Positions 42,600-52,281 of a stretch of DNA of 64,000 bases are shown one piece after another. The translations under genes were made by a program, and so were the position numbers. Source of the DNA: Petunia secreta (lineage: Eukaryota; Streptophyta; Magnoliopsida; Solanales; Solanaceae); NCBI GenBank assembly GCA_029990175.1, contig JARKIP010000005.1, positions 28,467,501 through 28,531,500 of the forward strand. The letters are read 5' to 3'. Each line of letters opens with the position of its first letter. Within the stretch, counting starts at the first letter, position 1. The notes beneath the pieces are model-generated. The model saw only the letters and a list, made by a program, of their open reading frames with translations, had not been told where the DNA came from and searched no databases.

Positions 42600-44218
42600 T
42601 CATTAAGCATCATCGAGCCATAGACTATCACGTTGATGGACCTCTCAGGCTCCGGCAGATCTGAGGATCTTCTGAGCCCCTGTTTTTAGCGTACGTCTTA
42701 TTTCCCCTATCTATCAGCAAATCCTTTAAGTACCCTTTGTTGGGTAAAGCCATTACTTCTAGAATTAGAGCCCTGCATTCGAAAGTCTCGTGCCCGTGAT
42801 CTCTGTGGAAATCACAGTAAAGGTTTACGTCTCTTTTGTCGGGCTCTGCCCTCATGTTGTTGGGCTAGCGTACTTGGGTGCTCTTCAGATGATCTTTTAC
42901 AAATTCCACGGCGTTGACCCACAGTTCTAGCTTCTCAAACTTATCGGGTGTCCTGCAATGCAGAGTGCTCCCTTGTGTTGAATTCTCGCTGCTTTCCTGA
43001 TGTCCTCCCGTTTCTCTACCGGTTTGGGGAAGATGGGCCTGTAATCTCTCATACTCTGCTTCCCTCTATCTCCGACTCGGTGTTCTTTGGGGTATTCTCA
43101 TTTTTGACTTTGACGATTAACGTCTTATACCACCATTGTCGGTCGAAGATTGTTCAGGTTCCAAATATAGCTTCTCAGTATACCTCTAGTGTAAAGCATT
43201 CCATGTAGACACCGGGTGTTGAGTAAGACTCCACTGTAACTCCCGAGTGGCTAATTAGCCCCTAGAGTTCAGACTTTTTGTAAAGGCTACCAAAACGATG
43301 TTATCGGGAACTGGAGGAAGCTCTATGCGTTCCCTCTGAAATCGCTCCAGATAATAATAGCTCGTCGTCGCATTGTCGGATCTCAAAGATGTCCTCTATG
43401 CGCTTCTCCAATTACGGGCTCTAGAATGCGCCTTCTTGAAAAAATAATTCATGGGTGAATAACTCGATTGAACCCATTGGTAGCTGACTGTACCAAGCAA
43501 GGGCACCTTTAGTTAAGGTCGAGCCGAATCTCTTCACCAGAATGGATTAAGTTTCTTCTTCATTAATCTCATTTTTTTACAGCTGTATAATAAGCTGCAA
43601 TATGCTCGTCCGGATCAGTAGTTCCATCGTACTTAAGGTTATCCGGCAGGCGGAAGTACTTTAGTACGCCGACCGGTGCAACACTTGCTTTTTATTCATA
43701 CTTATAGAACTTCTTCTCATCTACGGTGGTAACATGAGGTGGAGCACCAGGTACGTTACCGATCAGATCGTGAATGGCCTTCATCTCCTTCAGGATGTCC
43801 TGAATGACAGGTGTTCCTTTCAGATCTTGATTGTTGACTGCTGTGGAACTGCTGGGGGCAGCATCCATGTTGAGTCCCCGATTGGGCATGGATGCAAGGG
43901 ACTCGTTCGCGGGCGCGGGTCTTTGCGGGGACGTTGGCCTCTGAGACGATCCAGCAACTCCTAACTTTTGGGCCATAGCTTCGGCCATGTTGGCCGAGTT
44001 TTTCTTTATCCGTTCTTCCTAGTTTTTGAAGAGACCAATGAGGAATTCCTTGAGCCTATAGTTATTTTTGTGTGGCATATCGTCTTCCCTATCACTTGCT
44101 ACAAGGATTGGATCCTTAGCAGGATCCTTTGCCTGTCCACTAAGATCATTGAGATCTTTCACAGAATCGTCTACTGGATCGAGAGTGTTCTTGGAACATT
44201 GTAATTATCGTCTGACAT
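42600..44218 (-). pseudogene. C gag
   Basis: ATG at 44218 (MSDDN, also in D) opens gag about 40 bp after the PBS. An Ala/Pro/Ser-rich region (43988-43692) precedes the retrotransposon gag domain (about 43650-43330, with frameshifts). The Cys/His motif LYCDFHRDHGHETFEC lies at 42820-42770. Numerous stops and shifts break it. In a functional copy gag would package RNA of this and related elements. Confidence 0.7.
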
Positions 44219-44257
44219 GACTACCCTTTTCCTTCGTAGAAACCTATAATTTCCTAG

Positions 44258-44277
44258 GCCCCACAGTAGGCGTCAAA
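44258..44277 (-). other. C primer binding site
   Basis: The minus strand reads TTTGACGCCTACTGTGGGGC. D has TTTGGTGCCTACCGTGGGGC. This matches the TTGGCGCC...GTGGGG type PBS common in Tat/Athila Gypsy elements. Confidence 0.7.
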
Positions 44278-44278
44278 C

Positions 44279-44761
44279 TGTTTAGGCCTAAATTTGATCG
44301 TTTAGGTAAAACAATTAAATTTATTAGCTAATCACAAGCAATACAGTAAATACGTAGGAAAAGTAAATAGAACTGAAAGAGAAATAATAGACAAGAAAAT
44401 AAAGAGTTTTATTTCTTGTGAATAGCCGGATTCATTGTGAATCGCTTGATGTACAATACAATGTAAGGATGGATATTTATAGTAGTGATTTACCCAGTCC
44501 TAATTATGGTAAAATACAAAGTCTAATAAGGCCATGGCCTGTAAACTCAAGGCGGTGGTATATACGAAACCTTAACTAGGAGACTGTAAACCATAAGGTG
44601 GCGGGATGTATACCTTGCGTCATATGCATGCGCTGACTGAGAGGTCATAGTATAAGGAGCAGGTGTGTATCCTCTACGCTCGGTGACTTGTAAGCTAAGT
44701 CTAGTCTCGCTAGCTGGACTTGTATCCCCGCAATCATAGGTGGCGTATTTTTTTTCACACA
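44279..44761 (-). repeat. C 5' LTR
   Basis: This 483-bp copy of 37709-38189 contains a minus-strand TATA-like box CTATAAATATCC at 44471-44482. Confidence 0.9.
44471..44482 (-). promoter_or_regulatory. TATA-like box in C 5' LTR
   Basis: The minus strand reads CTATAAATATCC. The corresponding CTATAAATACC is present in the other LTRs of C and D (near 37905 and 58127-58137). Confidence 0.5.
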
Positions 44762-44766
44762 CATGC
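44762..44766. other. Target-site duplication of C, right copy
   Basis: CATGC pairs with CATGT at 37704-37708. Confidence 0.5.
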
Positions 44767-45475
44767 TCATTCAAAACTATGTTATATAAATTAAAGGCAT
44801 AATATATAGATTGCCCTATGAATTTAAGGTCAAATCTCTTGAACAAATTGAAAATGAGACATCTCCGACATACCAAACTTTGTTTACCTCTTAAAATATG
44901 TCACACGTATTTGACACACAAACATGTGAGTAAATGATAACATTTTTAATTTCAGTTTTTGAATCATCTTCATCGGGAAAAAAAAGACTAACGATTTTTC
45001 CCTCACCACTACCATGGCTAAAGAATCCCTACTATTACATGACAACTTTGTTGAACCCTATTGATGATAATTTATTTCGCCAATCCTAGGTAATATATAT
45101 TTTTTTTTTTTTAAAAAAATCCTTTTTTATTACACAGGGGGATAGGGAATGAGGAATGAGAATTCGAACCCAAACCAACAGGGTAGAAGTTTGGGATCCT
45201 GACAACTGGAGAAATATTGAACCCCCTAGATAATGTTTGTCTTTCATTATCTTTCTTTTTTGCTCTTTTCATTAACGAAAATTTTCCATCATTGAAGACC
45301 TCCAAAAAGAGTTATTTAACTTTGGCCGAATCTGTGTTGCTAAAATAGATAGAAGAAATTTTCATCGAATTGAGCGGAGATTGATTCCATGATTATTGTT
45401 AAGCTGAAAATTTGTTAAGTCATTTGAAAATTGATGATTAATTTTGATAAAATTAGAAAATAATTACTAATTATA
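44767..45475. other. Gene-less stretch between C and E
   Basis: This is AT-rich sequence with T and A runs near 45097-45118. No coding sequence is seen. The upstream parts of E (gag, protease, 5' LTR) are missing here, so a deletion or rearrangement separates C from E. Confidence 0.45.
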
Positions 45476-45759
45476 AGGGTTTCAAGACCTTCTTGACAAA
45501 AGGTTTATTCGACCAAGTGTGTCGCCCTGGGGTTCCCCAGTGTTATTCGTGAAGAAAAAAGATGGTACTATTCCGATGTGTATGGATTACCGCCAACTGA
45601 ATAAGGTCACAATTAAGAACAAATATCCTTTACCAAGGAATGATGACCTATTTGATAAGTTGCAGGGTGCTAAGCATTTCTCCAAAATAGATTTGAGATC
45701 CAGATACCATCAGTTGAAAACCAGTGAAGCCGACATCCCGAAAACATCCGCTAGGACTC
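45476..45759 (+). pseudogene. E reverse transcriptase, N part
   Basis: The frame reads FQDLLDKRFIRPSVSPWGSPVLFVKK, then DGTIPMCMDYRQLNKVTIKNKYPLPR and FSKIDLRSRYHQLKTSEADIPKT, the palm/finger start of Gypsy RT. It stops making sense exactly at the solo LTR (45760) and resumes at 46619 after the duplicated GACTC. It is truncated at its 5' side. Confidence 0.85.
45755..45759. other. Target-site duplication of solo LTR, left copy
   Basis: GACTC is repeated exactly at 46619-46623. Confidence 0.9.
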
Positions 45760-46618
45760 TGATGCGGGACAAACTACCTCAAGGCCTTTCACTAGAAGTC
45801 AAGCCAAAATGATCTAAGACATTCATCTCCACTTGACTTGGAAGGACATGGAAGAAGACTCCGGAAGAGACTTAAAGATCATGCATTGGAGCGCCATGGA
45901 AGGAGGACCACCTAGGCTACAAGGAGGAGCATCCGAGACCCATTTTGAGGCTCCTCAAGAAGCTCCAGGATGAGGCGGACCGCCCACTGAAAGGGGTGGA
46001 CCTCCTAGTTGAAGATGGGTGGAAATTTGGCTAAGTGTGGAATTGCACACTCTCTGAAGTTTGAGTAGGCGGACCGCCCCTATTACACAGGCGGACCACC
46101 CACTCCCCTGTGGCAATTCTCCACTTTATGCAGAGGCGGGGCGCCTCCTTTAAGGGGCTGACCGCCCACCCCTAGTTTGACTAGACAGGAAATCCACTTA
46201 TTTGTTATGTATTTCCTATTCTAGCCCTACGTGGCTTCTATTCTTTTAGCCCACTTTAGGGGTCTTTTAGAATTTATATTATGTGTATGAGGCACCTATA
46301 AAAGGGCCCTTAGTCTTTCATTTGAACTAGAATACCTTTGATGAATGATGAACACTTTTGAAAAGTTGTATCTCTTGAGTCAATGAACGAACCCCTTTTT
46401 GTCTTGAATCTTTTAGCGGATCTAGTTGAACCTCGAACCAAACCCGATCATTCTATTTGTGAGTTCCAAGTGTGACTCGAGGGTAGTTGCATAGTGTTAG
46501 GCAACTCTTGACCCGAATCGAGGGTTTCACGAAACAAGTTCCTCGTGGATACCTCGTAGGGAGTTCGAGACGAGTCTCGCTCCTATCATTTTTCGTATCT
46601 TATTTTCGATCCTTATCA
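45760..46618 (+). repeat. Solo LTR in the RT of E
   Basis: This 859-bp block begins TGATGCGGGAC and ends GATCCTTATCA, flanked by a perfect GACTC duplication inside the conserved RT reading frame. It has a plus-strand TATA box CTATAAAAGG at 46296-46305. Its middle holds several GGCGGACCGCCC-type palindromes (45970-46175). There is no interior sequence, so the parent element recombined out. The parent family is not represented elsewhere in the window. Confidence 0.9.
46296..46305 (+). promoter_or_regulatory. TATA box of the solo LTR
   Basis: CTATAAAAGG lies about 540 bp into the solo LTR. It fixes the orientation of the LTR as plus. Confidence 0.55.
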
Positions 46619-47560
46619 GACTCGCTATGAGCATTATGAGTTCTTAGTGATGTCCTTTGGGCAGACCAATGTGTCACCTGCTTTCATGGACCTAATGAAC
46701 AAAGTTTCAGGCCATTCTTGGATTCTTTTGTTATTGTCTTCATAGATGATACTTTGGTTTATTCTCGCAGTCAAGAAGAACATGAAAACCACCTCAGGCG
46801 GCGTTACAGAATTCAAAGGAACATCAGTTATATGCAAAAATTTCCAAGTGTGAATTCTGGCTTGATAAAATTGAATTCTTGGGACATGGTGTCTCAAGTG
46901 AGGGAATCATGGAAGGCCCACAAAAGATACATGCAGTCAAAAACTAGCCTAGACCAACGACGCCTACAAAGATCAGAAGTTTTTTGGGGTTAGCAAGGTA
47001 TTACCGATGCTTTGTATGGGGTTTTTCTCTATATCAGCTCCTTTGGCAAAATTGACCTAGAAGAATGTTAAGTTCTAGTGTTCACAAGCTTGTGAGAAGA
47101 GTTTTCAGGAACTCAAGGATAGGTTGACATAAACTCCAATTTTGACTCTACCTACAGGTTATGGAAGATTTGTTGTATATTGAGATGCCTCCAGAGTTGG
47201 GTTAGGATGCATTCTTATGCAAGATCACAAGGTGGTTGCTTATGCTTCCAGACAGCTAAACAACAATGAGAAGAACTATCCTACATGCGATCTTGAATTA
47301 GCAGCAGTGGTGTTTGCCTTAAGAATATGGCATCACTATTTATATGGTGAGCATTGTGATACCAATACAGATCACAAGAACCTGCAATATATCTTTAAAC
47401 AGAAAGAGTTGAATCAGAGACATCGAAGATAGTTAGAGCTGGATTATGATCTGAATATTCTATATCACCCAAGTAAGGCAAATGTGGTTTTTGATACCCT
47501 TAGCAGGAAATATATGGGTAGTTTAGCTAATTTGCAGGTTCACAAGAGGCCGATAGCTAA
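46619..47560 (+). pseudogene. E reverse transcriptase C part and RNase H
   Basis: It resumes with RYEHYEFLVMSFG and AFMDLMNKV, then the catalytic region FVIVFIDDTLVYSRSQEEHENHLR (FIDD form of YxDD, about 46720-46790). Frameshifts follow. RNase H is readable at 47217-47432 (HKVVAYASRQLNNNEKNYPTCDLELAAVVFALRIW, HYLYGEHCDTNTDHKNLQYIF). The usual DAS motif just upstream follows a stop. It is inactive. Confidence 0.85.
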
Positions 47561-48660
47561 GGAAATTTAGAGTATGGCGAACCAAGGGATCTATCTTGAT
47601 GAAACGGATGATGGTGAATCAACAGCCTGCTAAGTGTCAATGTCAGCTTTAGTTGAAAGGGTGAAGCCCAATCAGTGGGAAGACAAGCAACTGATGAATA
47701 TTAAGGAAGGTGTCCTAAATGGCTAAATAAAAGACTTCACCATTTTAGAAGATGGTGTTTTGAGGTACGTCACTCCATTATGCTTACCAAATATTGATGG
47801 CTTGCGTATGGCAATTATGGAAGAATCACATAATTCCAGATATTCAGTGGATCCAGGTGCTACAAAAATGTACCATGACTTGAAAGATATTTATTGGTGG
47901 AGTAACATGAAATGGGACATTGCAGATTTTGTTCCTTATTTGTTGAAACTGTCAACAGGTAAAAGTTGAACATCAGAAGCCATACGACTATGCTCAGGAG
48001 ATCGAAATACCATAATGAAAGTGGGAAAGAATTAACATGGATTTTGTGGTTGGTTTACCTAGGACCTTCAAGAAGTATGATTATATGGATCATAGTGCAT
48101 CGACTCACCAAGTCAGCACATTTTTTGCCAGTAAAGATGACTTACTCAACTAACTAATATGCAGAAATTGATGTAAATGAGATAGTTCAACTTCATGGCT
48201 CGCATGTCTCTATTATTTCGGACATGGGTGCACAATTCACTAACTAATTTTGGCAGAGCTTCTAAGAAGGTCTTGGCACTAGGGTAAACTTGAGTACATC
48301 TTTTCATCCTCATACAGATGGGCAAACTGAGAGAATGATTCAGACATTGCAAGATATGTTAAGGGCATGTTCAAAATTTTAAGGAAAATTGGAATGACAA
48401 TTTTCCTTTAATTGTGTTTGCCTACAATAACAGTTATCAGGTAAGTATTCAGATGGCCCTAGTTGAAGCTCTATATGGTAGGTGATGTTGTTCACCTATT
48501 AGCTGGTAAAGGTGGGTGAAACAAAACTCATCGGTCCAGAGTTTATTCAAGATTCCTTGAAGAATATGAAATCGATCCAAAAATGACTAAAAATAGCTTA
48601 GAGCCGTCAGAAGTCGTATCCGGATAAACAACACTGCAATCTTGAGTTCAATGTAGGTCA
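47561..48660 (+). pseudogene. E integrase
   Basis: The zinc-binding region (MEESHNSRYSVDPGATKMYHDLKDIYWW) lies at 47815-47900, followed by a shortened, Cys-less stretch. The catalytic core is present in several frames: IVHRLTKSAHFLPVKMTYS (48090-48150), then IVQLHGSHVSIISDMGAQF and STSFHPHTDGQTERMIQTL (48180-48350). Many stops and frameshifts, and loss of the Cys pair, show decay. Confidence 0.8.
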
Positions 48661-49080
48661 AAAGGGTATTTTTTGAAAGTGTCTCCAATGAAGGGTGTAA
48701 TGCGTTTTGGCAAGAAAACAAACGTAGCCCGAGGTATTTTTGGTCCTTATGAGATTCTTAAGAAAGTCAGACGTGTAGCTTATGAACTAGCCTTGCCACC
48801 AGAATTAGCAGTGATGCATCCAGTCTTCCATGTTTCTATGTTGAGGAAATATCTCTATGACCCGAGTCATGCGATTCCAATTCATGAGGTAGAGGTGCAT
48901 AATTCTCTATCCTACGATGAGGTTCCAGTAGTTAATTTTGGAAAGACAAGTTTGAAGGTTGCGAAATAAGGACATTGCTTCTGTCAAGGTTCTGTGGAGA
49001 AAGCAATCCGAGGAAGAAGTAACTTGAGAAATAGAACAAGACATGATAGCGAAGTACTCGTATTTGTTCCAAAGCTCATG
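48661..49080 (+). pseudogene. E integrase C-terminus and chromodomain remnant
   Basis: The frame 48673-48969 has the GPY-type motif GIFGPYEILKKVRRVAYELALPPELAVMHPVFHVSMLRKYLYDPSH. After a frameshift at about 48968, DIASVKVLWRKQSEEEVT follows with a stop and then EIEQDMIAKYSYLFQ. This matches the layout of the chromodomain at the end of plant chromovirus integrases, which targets insertion to modified histones (known family role). Confidence 0.75.
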
Positions 49081-49710
49081 TATCTAAAGTCTAAAAGTTA
49101 TGAAAGTTAAAATAGATCAAGTTTTACTATGATGCTCAGTTTAACCATTTGGTCTTTATGAGAGTGAGAGAGAGAGAGAGTCATAATATAAATCATGCTA
49201 TTGTGCGGTTAATGGAGTAGAAATGTAGAATGGAAGGAAAGGTTGAGAATGTTAGCTTTTATCCAAAAAATTTGTACACTTCAGGCAACTTCAACAAATT
49301 TATATGTGTGTTATATTAAATAGACAAAATAGTGGGCTTCCTGCCCCCTTCTCAAAGAGAGGAGGACGATATCTATTAACCATAAAATGAGAAAAAGCAA
49401 GCAAAATAGTAAATATAAATACTTATTTATGTGACTTTGCATTGAAAATATATGAACCTGAACTACATTTTTATGTTATGTATGATGTGATGGAATGACT
49501 AGTTAGATATACTATGTTGTTGTGGTTAATATTGAGCATATTAAAAATTTTGAGATAGCTCTCGTTACAGGAAAACTTTGTCGAATTATTTTTAGAAGTT
49601 TGGAGTTAGTCAAATTTTGGGGGTCCAGGATGAAAGTAGGAAATTACTCAAGATCTTAACTCCCAAAGGGTCAAACATCCAAATTCGATATTCGAGGACA
49701 AATGTCATTT
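49081..49710 (+). other. E 3' untranslated region
   Basis: This is non-coding, with a GA microsatellite at 49164-49180. It ends in TTCGAGGACAAATG, a sequence often found just upstream of the PPT in plant Gypsy elements. Confidence 0.5.
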
Positions 49711-49723
49711 AAGGTGGGAAGAA
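49711..49723 (+). other. E polypurine tract
   Basis: AAGGTGGGAAGAA directly precedes TGAAATTCC, the proposed start of the 3' LTR. Confidence 0.65.
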
Positions 49724-51432
49724 TGAAATTCCACAAACTAATTTGATATTATTTAATCGGTGATGAATATGAGAAAAATAAAATTTTCATGTTTTAATAT
49801 GGTATGAGAATTTAAGAGCTTGTGTTGATTCTAGACAGGAGTAACTGTTTGGCCTGATAGTCATTACTTTTAGTAGTTTAGGAGATATAATATGCTAGTT
49901 GTCAAAGTATAATGGGACTATGTCATCTCTATAGACTATGGATATTTATCGAGTTGAGATGTAAGTCTTGTATAAAGGGAGTCAAAAGGCCACGTGACAA
50001 AGGTGGACATCATAGGAAGGTTTAAAATTTAGGTTTTTTACATTAGAAGACAAGTAGCACACAAGAATTACCAATATGGACCCTTATTTTGAAATCTCAC
50101 ACGAGTAGGCCCACTTGTGCTATTTTCTGAAATAGATATTACACACATAGCGGCCTATTAGTTCCTTCTTTTCCAAAAAACCTAGCATCCCCATTTCCTT
50201 TCTCCTCTAAGAAAACATAGCAGTCCACCCGCCGATGCATCACCGCCACCGTGCTGCTTTTCTTCTTCTTCTTTTTTCCTTACAAAAACTCTGGTGTAGC
50301 TCTCTTCTTCTCCATTTCTTTATTTATTTTGTGGATCCATGATTATTATGTTAAAAGATATACATTTTATGTCTAAATTTGAATTTCTTTTTTGTTAAGG
50401 ATTTGGACAGATCGAGTATTTTTCTTGAAAAATTGTACATATTTGGTGATTTCTTTTAAGAATTGGTATAAATCTGGTGTTTTTCTTAAAAATGAGATAT
50501 AGATATGCTAAGAAATATTCTATAAATATTATTGTACTTTTTATACACTTTTATACATATTTTATACTGTGCTTATGTAGTGTATAAACTTGTATAAAGT
50601 GGTATGCACATGAATAAGTATGCGTATAAAATTTTAGTTTTGCATATTATTTTGGATGCGTGTATGATGTTTGATTTTTTAATGTATATTTTTATATTTT
50701 TCTCCTTGTATACGCATTTCTCTATATGTATAATTTATTATTTTTAATAGATTTGTGTATATAAATTGCCAAAAATAATGATATAAACAAAACCGACAAT
50801 AATAAAACTCCGATGCATTAAACAAAATAAGTAATTTCGGTTGAAGAAATAAAAATTCAGTGAAAATCCGGTGATTTGAAGTTTTCCGGCTAGGGTGGTC
50901 GCCGACGGGTCAATGGCGGGGAAGGAAGGCGGGGGGTGGCAGCTAGAGCTTTGTATTCGGAGGGAGAGCCCAAATTTAAAAAATAAAGGCTGTGCTATGC
51001 CATGCAAGAAACAAATGTGGCCCTTCATTTGTAATTTCTTATTTGAAGTCCTACTTTTGAAAACATCCTTTAAATATTCGAAGAAGCCCAATTGTAGAGA
51101 CAAAGAATTAAGGTTTATTAAGTTAGTCCTTAAGCAAAGGCAATTAACTTGATGCCTTAAGCAAAAAGGAGTTTATTTTAAGTTAAACAAGGAAAACACT
51201 TCTCACTTAGCCGGAAGAGTAGAACGGAAGAAACAAAGCTTCGGAAGCCTAGTGAGCGTTAACCTTGCTACGTTTCCTTATTATTTGGGATTAAAAAGTG
51301 GCAACTACCCTCCTAATTCACTACTATCATATTGAAGGTAATCTTGTGTTCTTTTTGTTAATTATTACTAGTTGAGATATAAGTTACAATTTTTGGATTT
51401 AGACCTTAAAGGTAAATTTCTGTCATTAAGTT
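49724..51432 (+). repeat. E 3' LTR, part 1 (before D)
   Basis: It runs from TGAAATTCC after the PPT to the junction with element D. No gene is seen inside. Small frames at 50744-51152 overlap on opposite strands and have no recognisable domain. Because the other LTR of E is missing, the LTR cannot be confirmed by comparison. Confidence 0.5.
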
Positions 51433-51852
51433 TGACACATTAGAGAAAAGTAAGTAAATATTGAGAGAAAAGTAAATAAGCAAGAAAATAATAATCTTAT
51501 TCCTTGAGAATAGTCGGATTCGGTGTGAATCGCTTGATGTGCAAATACAATGAGAGGAGGGGTATTTATAGTAGAGATTTACCCAATCCTAATTATGGAA
51601 AAATACAAAGAAAAATAAGGCTCATGGGCCTATAAACTCAAGGTGGTGGTATATATAAAATCCTAACTAGGAGACCGTGAATCCTAAGGCGGTGGGATGT
51701 ATACCCCGCGCCCTTTGCCTGCGCCGCCTGAACAGCCATGGCTCAAGGAGCGGGCGTATATCCTCTGTGCCCTGTGACTTGTATGCTAAGTCTAATCTCG
51801 CCAGCTGGACTTGTATCCCCGTAATAGTAGGTGGCATATTTTTGCTTACACA
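51433..51852 (-). repeat. D 3' LTR, truncated
   Basis: It matches 57937-58410 except that the first ~80 bp (TGTTTAGGCC...) are missing. Similarity begins around AGAGAAAAGTAAGTAAATATTG. It ends GCTTACACA before the PPT (51853-51872). Confidence 0.85.
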
Positions 51853-52281
51853 GTCAATCCCCCCACTTGCCGAGTGTTGTCATAAGAAGTCAGCAAGTGA
51901 AAGAGGCTTGATTAAAGACGTGAAGGAGTGCATGTATCAAGTACTCGTCCTCTGTCTCTTTGCATGCGTGACATTGAATGCGAGTACTCAAGTACGGTGA
52001 CGTGTAATCTTGTGATTGTAAGGATTTTTGTTTGCGTCTTTCCAATGCTACAACTGCTCTACCATATCCCGTAATTATTGTGATGTATCACGTAAGTAGT
52101 AATGATCACGATCTTTACATCTTCAAAACGATTAGCTTCCCTTCTAGACTCATTTTCGGCGCATATAAATACACCGTAGTCATAGAGCCCTTTATTCATC
52201 TTCGAAACTCATTTCCAAAAAGAAAACTTTCTTCAAAAAGGAACTTTCATCAATCTTCTTTAAAACAATTCCTTTCTCAAT

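Larger units (their letters stand above)
37709..44761 (-). mobile_element. Non-autonomous Tat/Retand-like Gypsy element C
   Basis: This 7.05-kb element has LTRs at 37709-38189 and 44279-44761, a minus-strand PBS beside the right LTR and a PPT beside the left LTR, so its sense strand is minus. Sense content is gag and a protease remnant (44218-41960). Antisense, on the plus strand, it carries a spliced-looking gene (38613-41112). There is no RT, RNase H or integrase. Element D has the same layout. Antisense extra ORFs are known in Tat-lineage Ty3/Gypsy elements (established family knowledge); assignment to Tat is inferred from that, the gag motif EPDKRD...YCDFHRDHGHETFEC and the PBS type. Confidence 0.85.

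Noticed and set aside
50744..51152. Opposed small frames (119 and 85 codons) as a host gene
   Set aside because: Both strands open over the same bases, no domain, and they lie in the proposed LTR of E.
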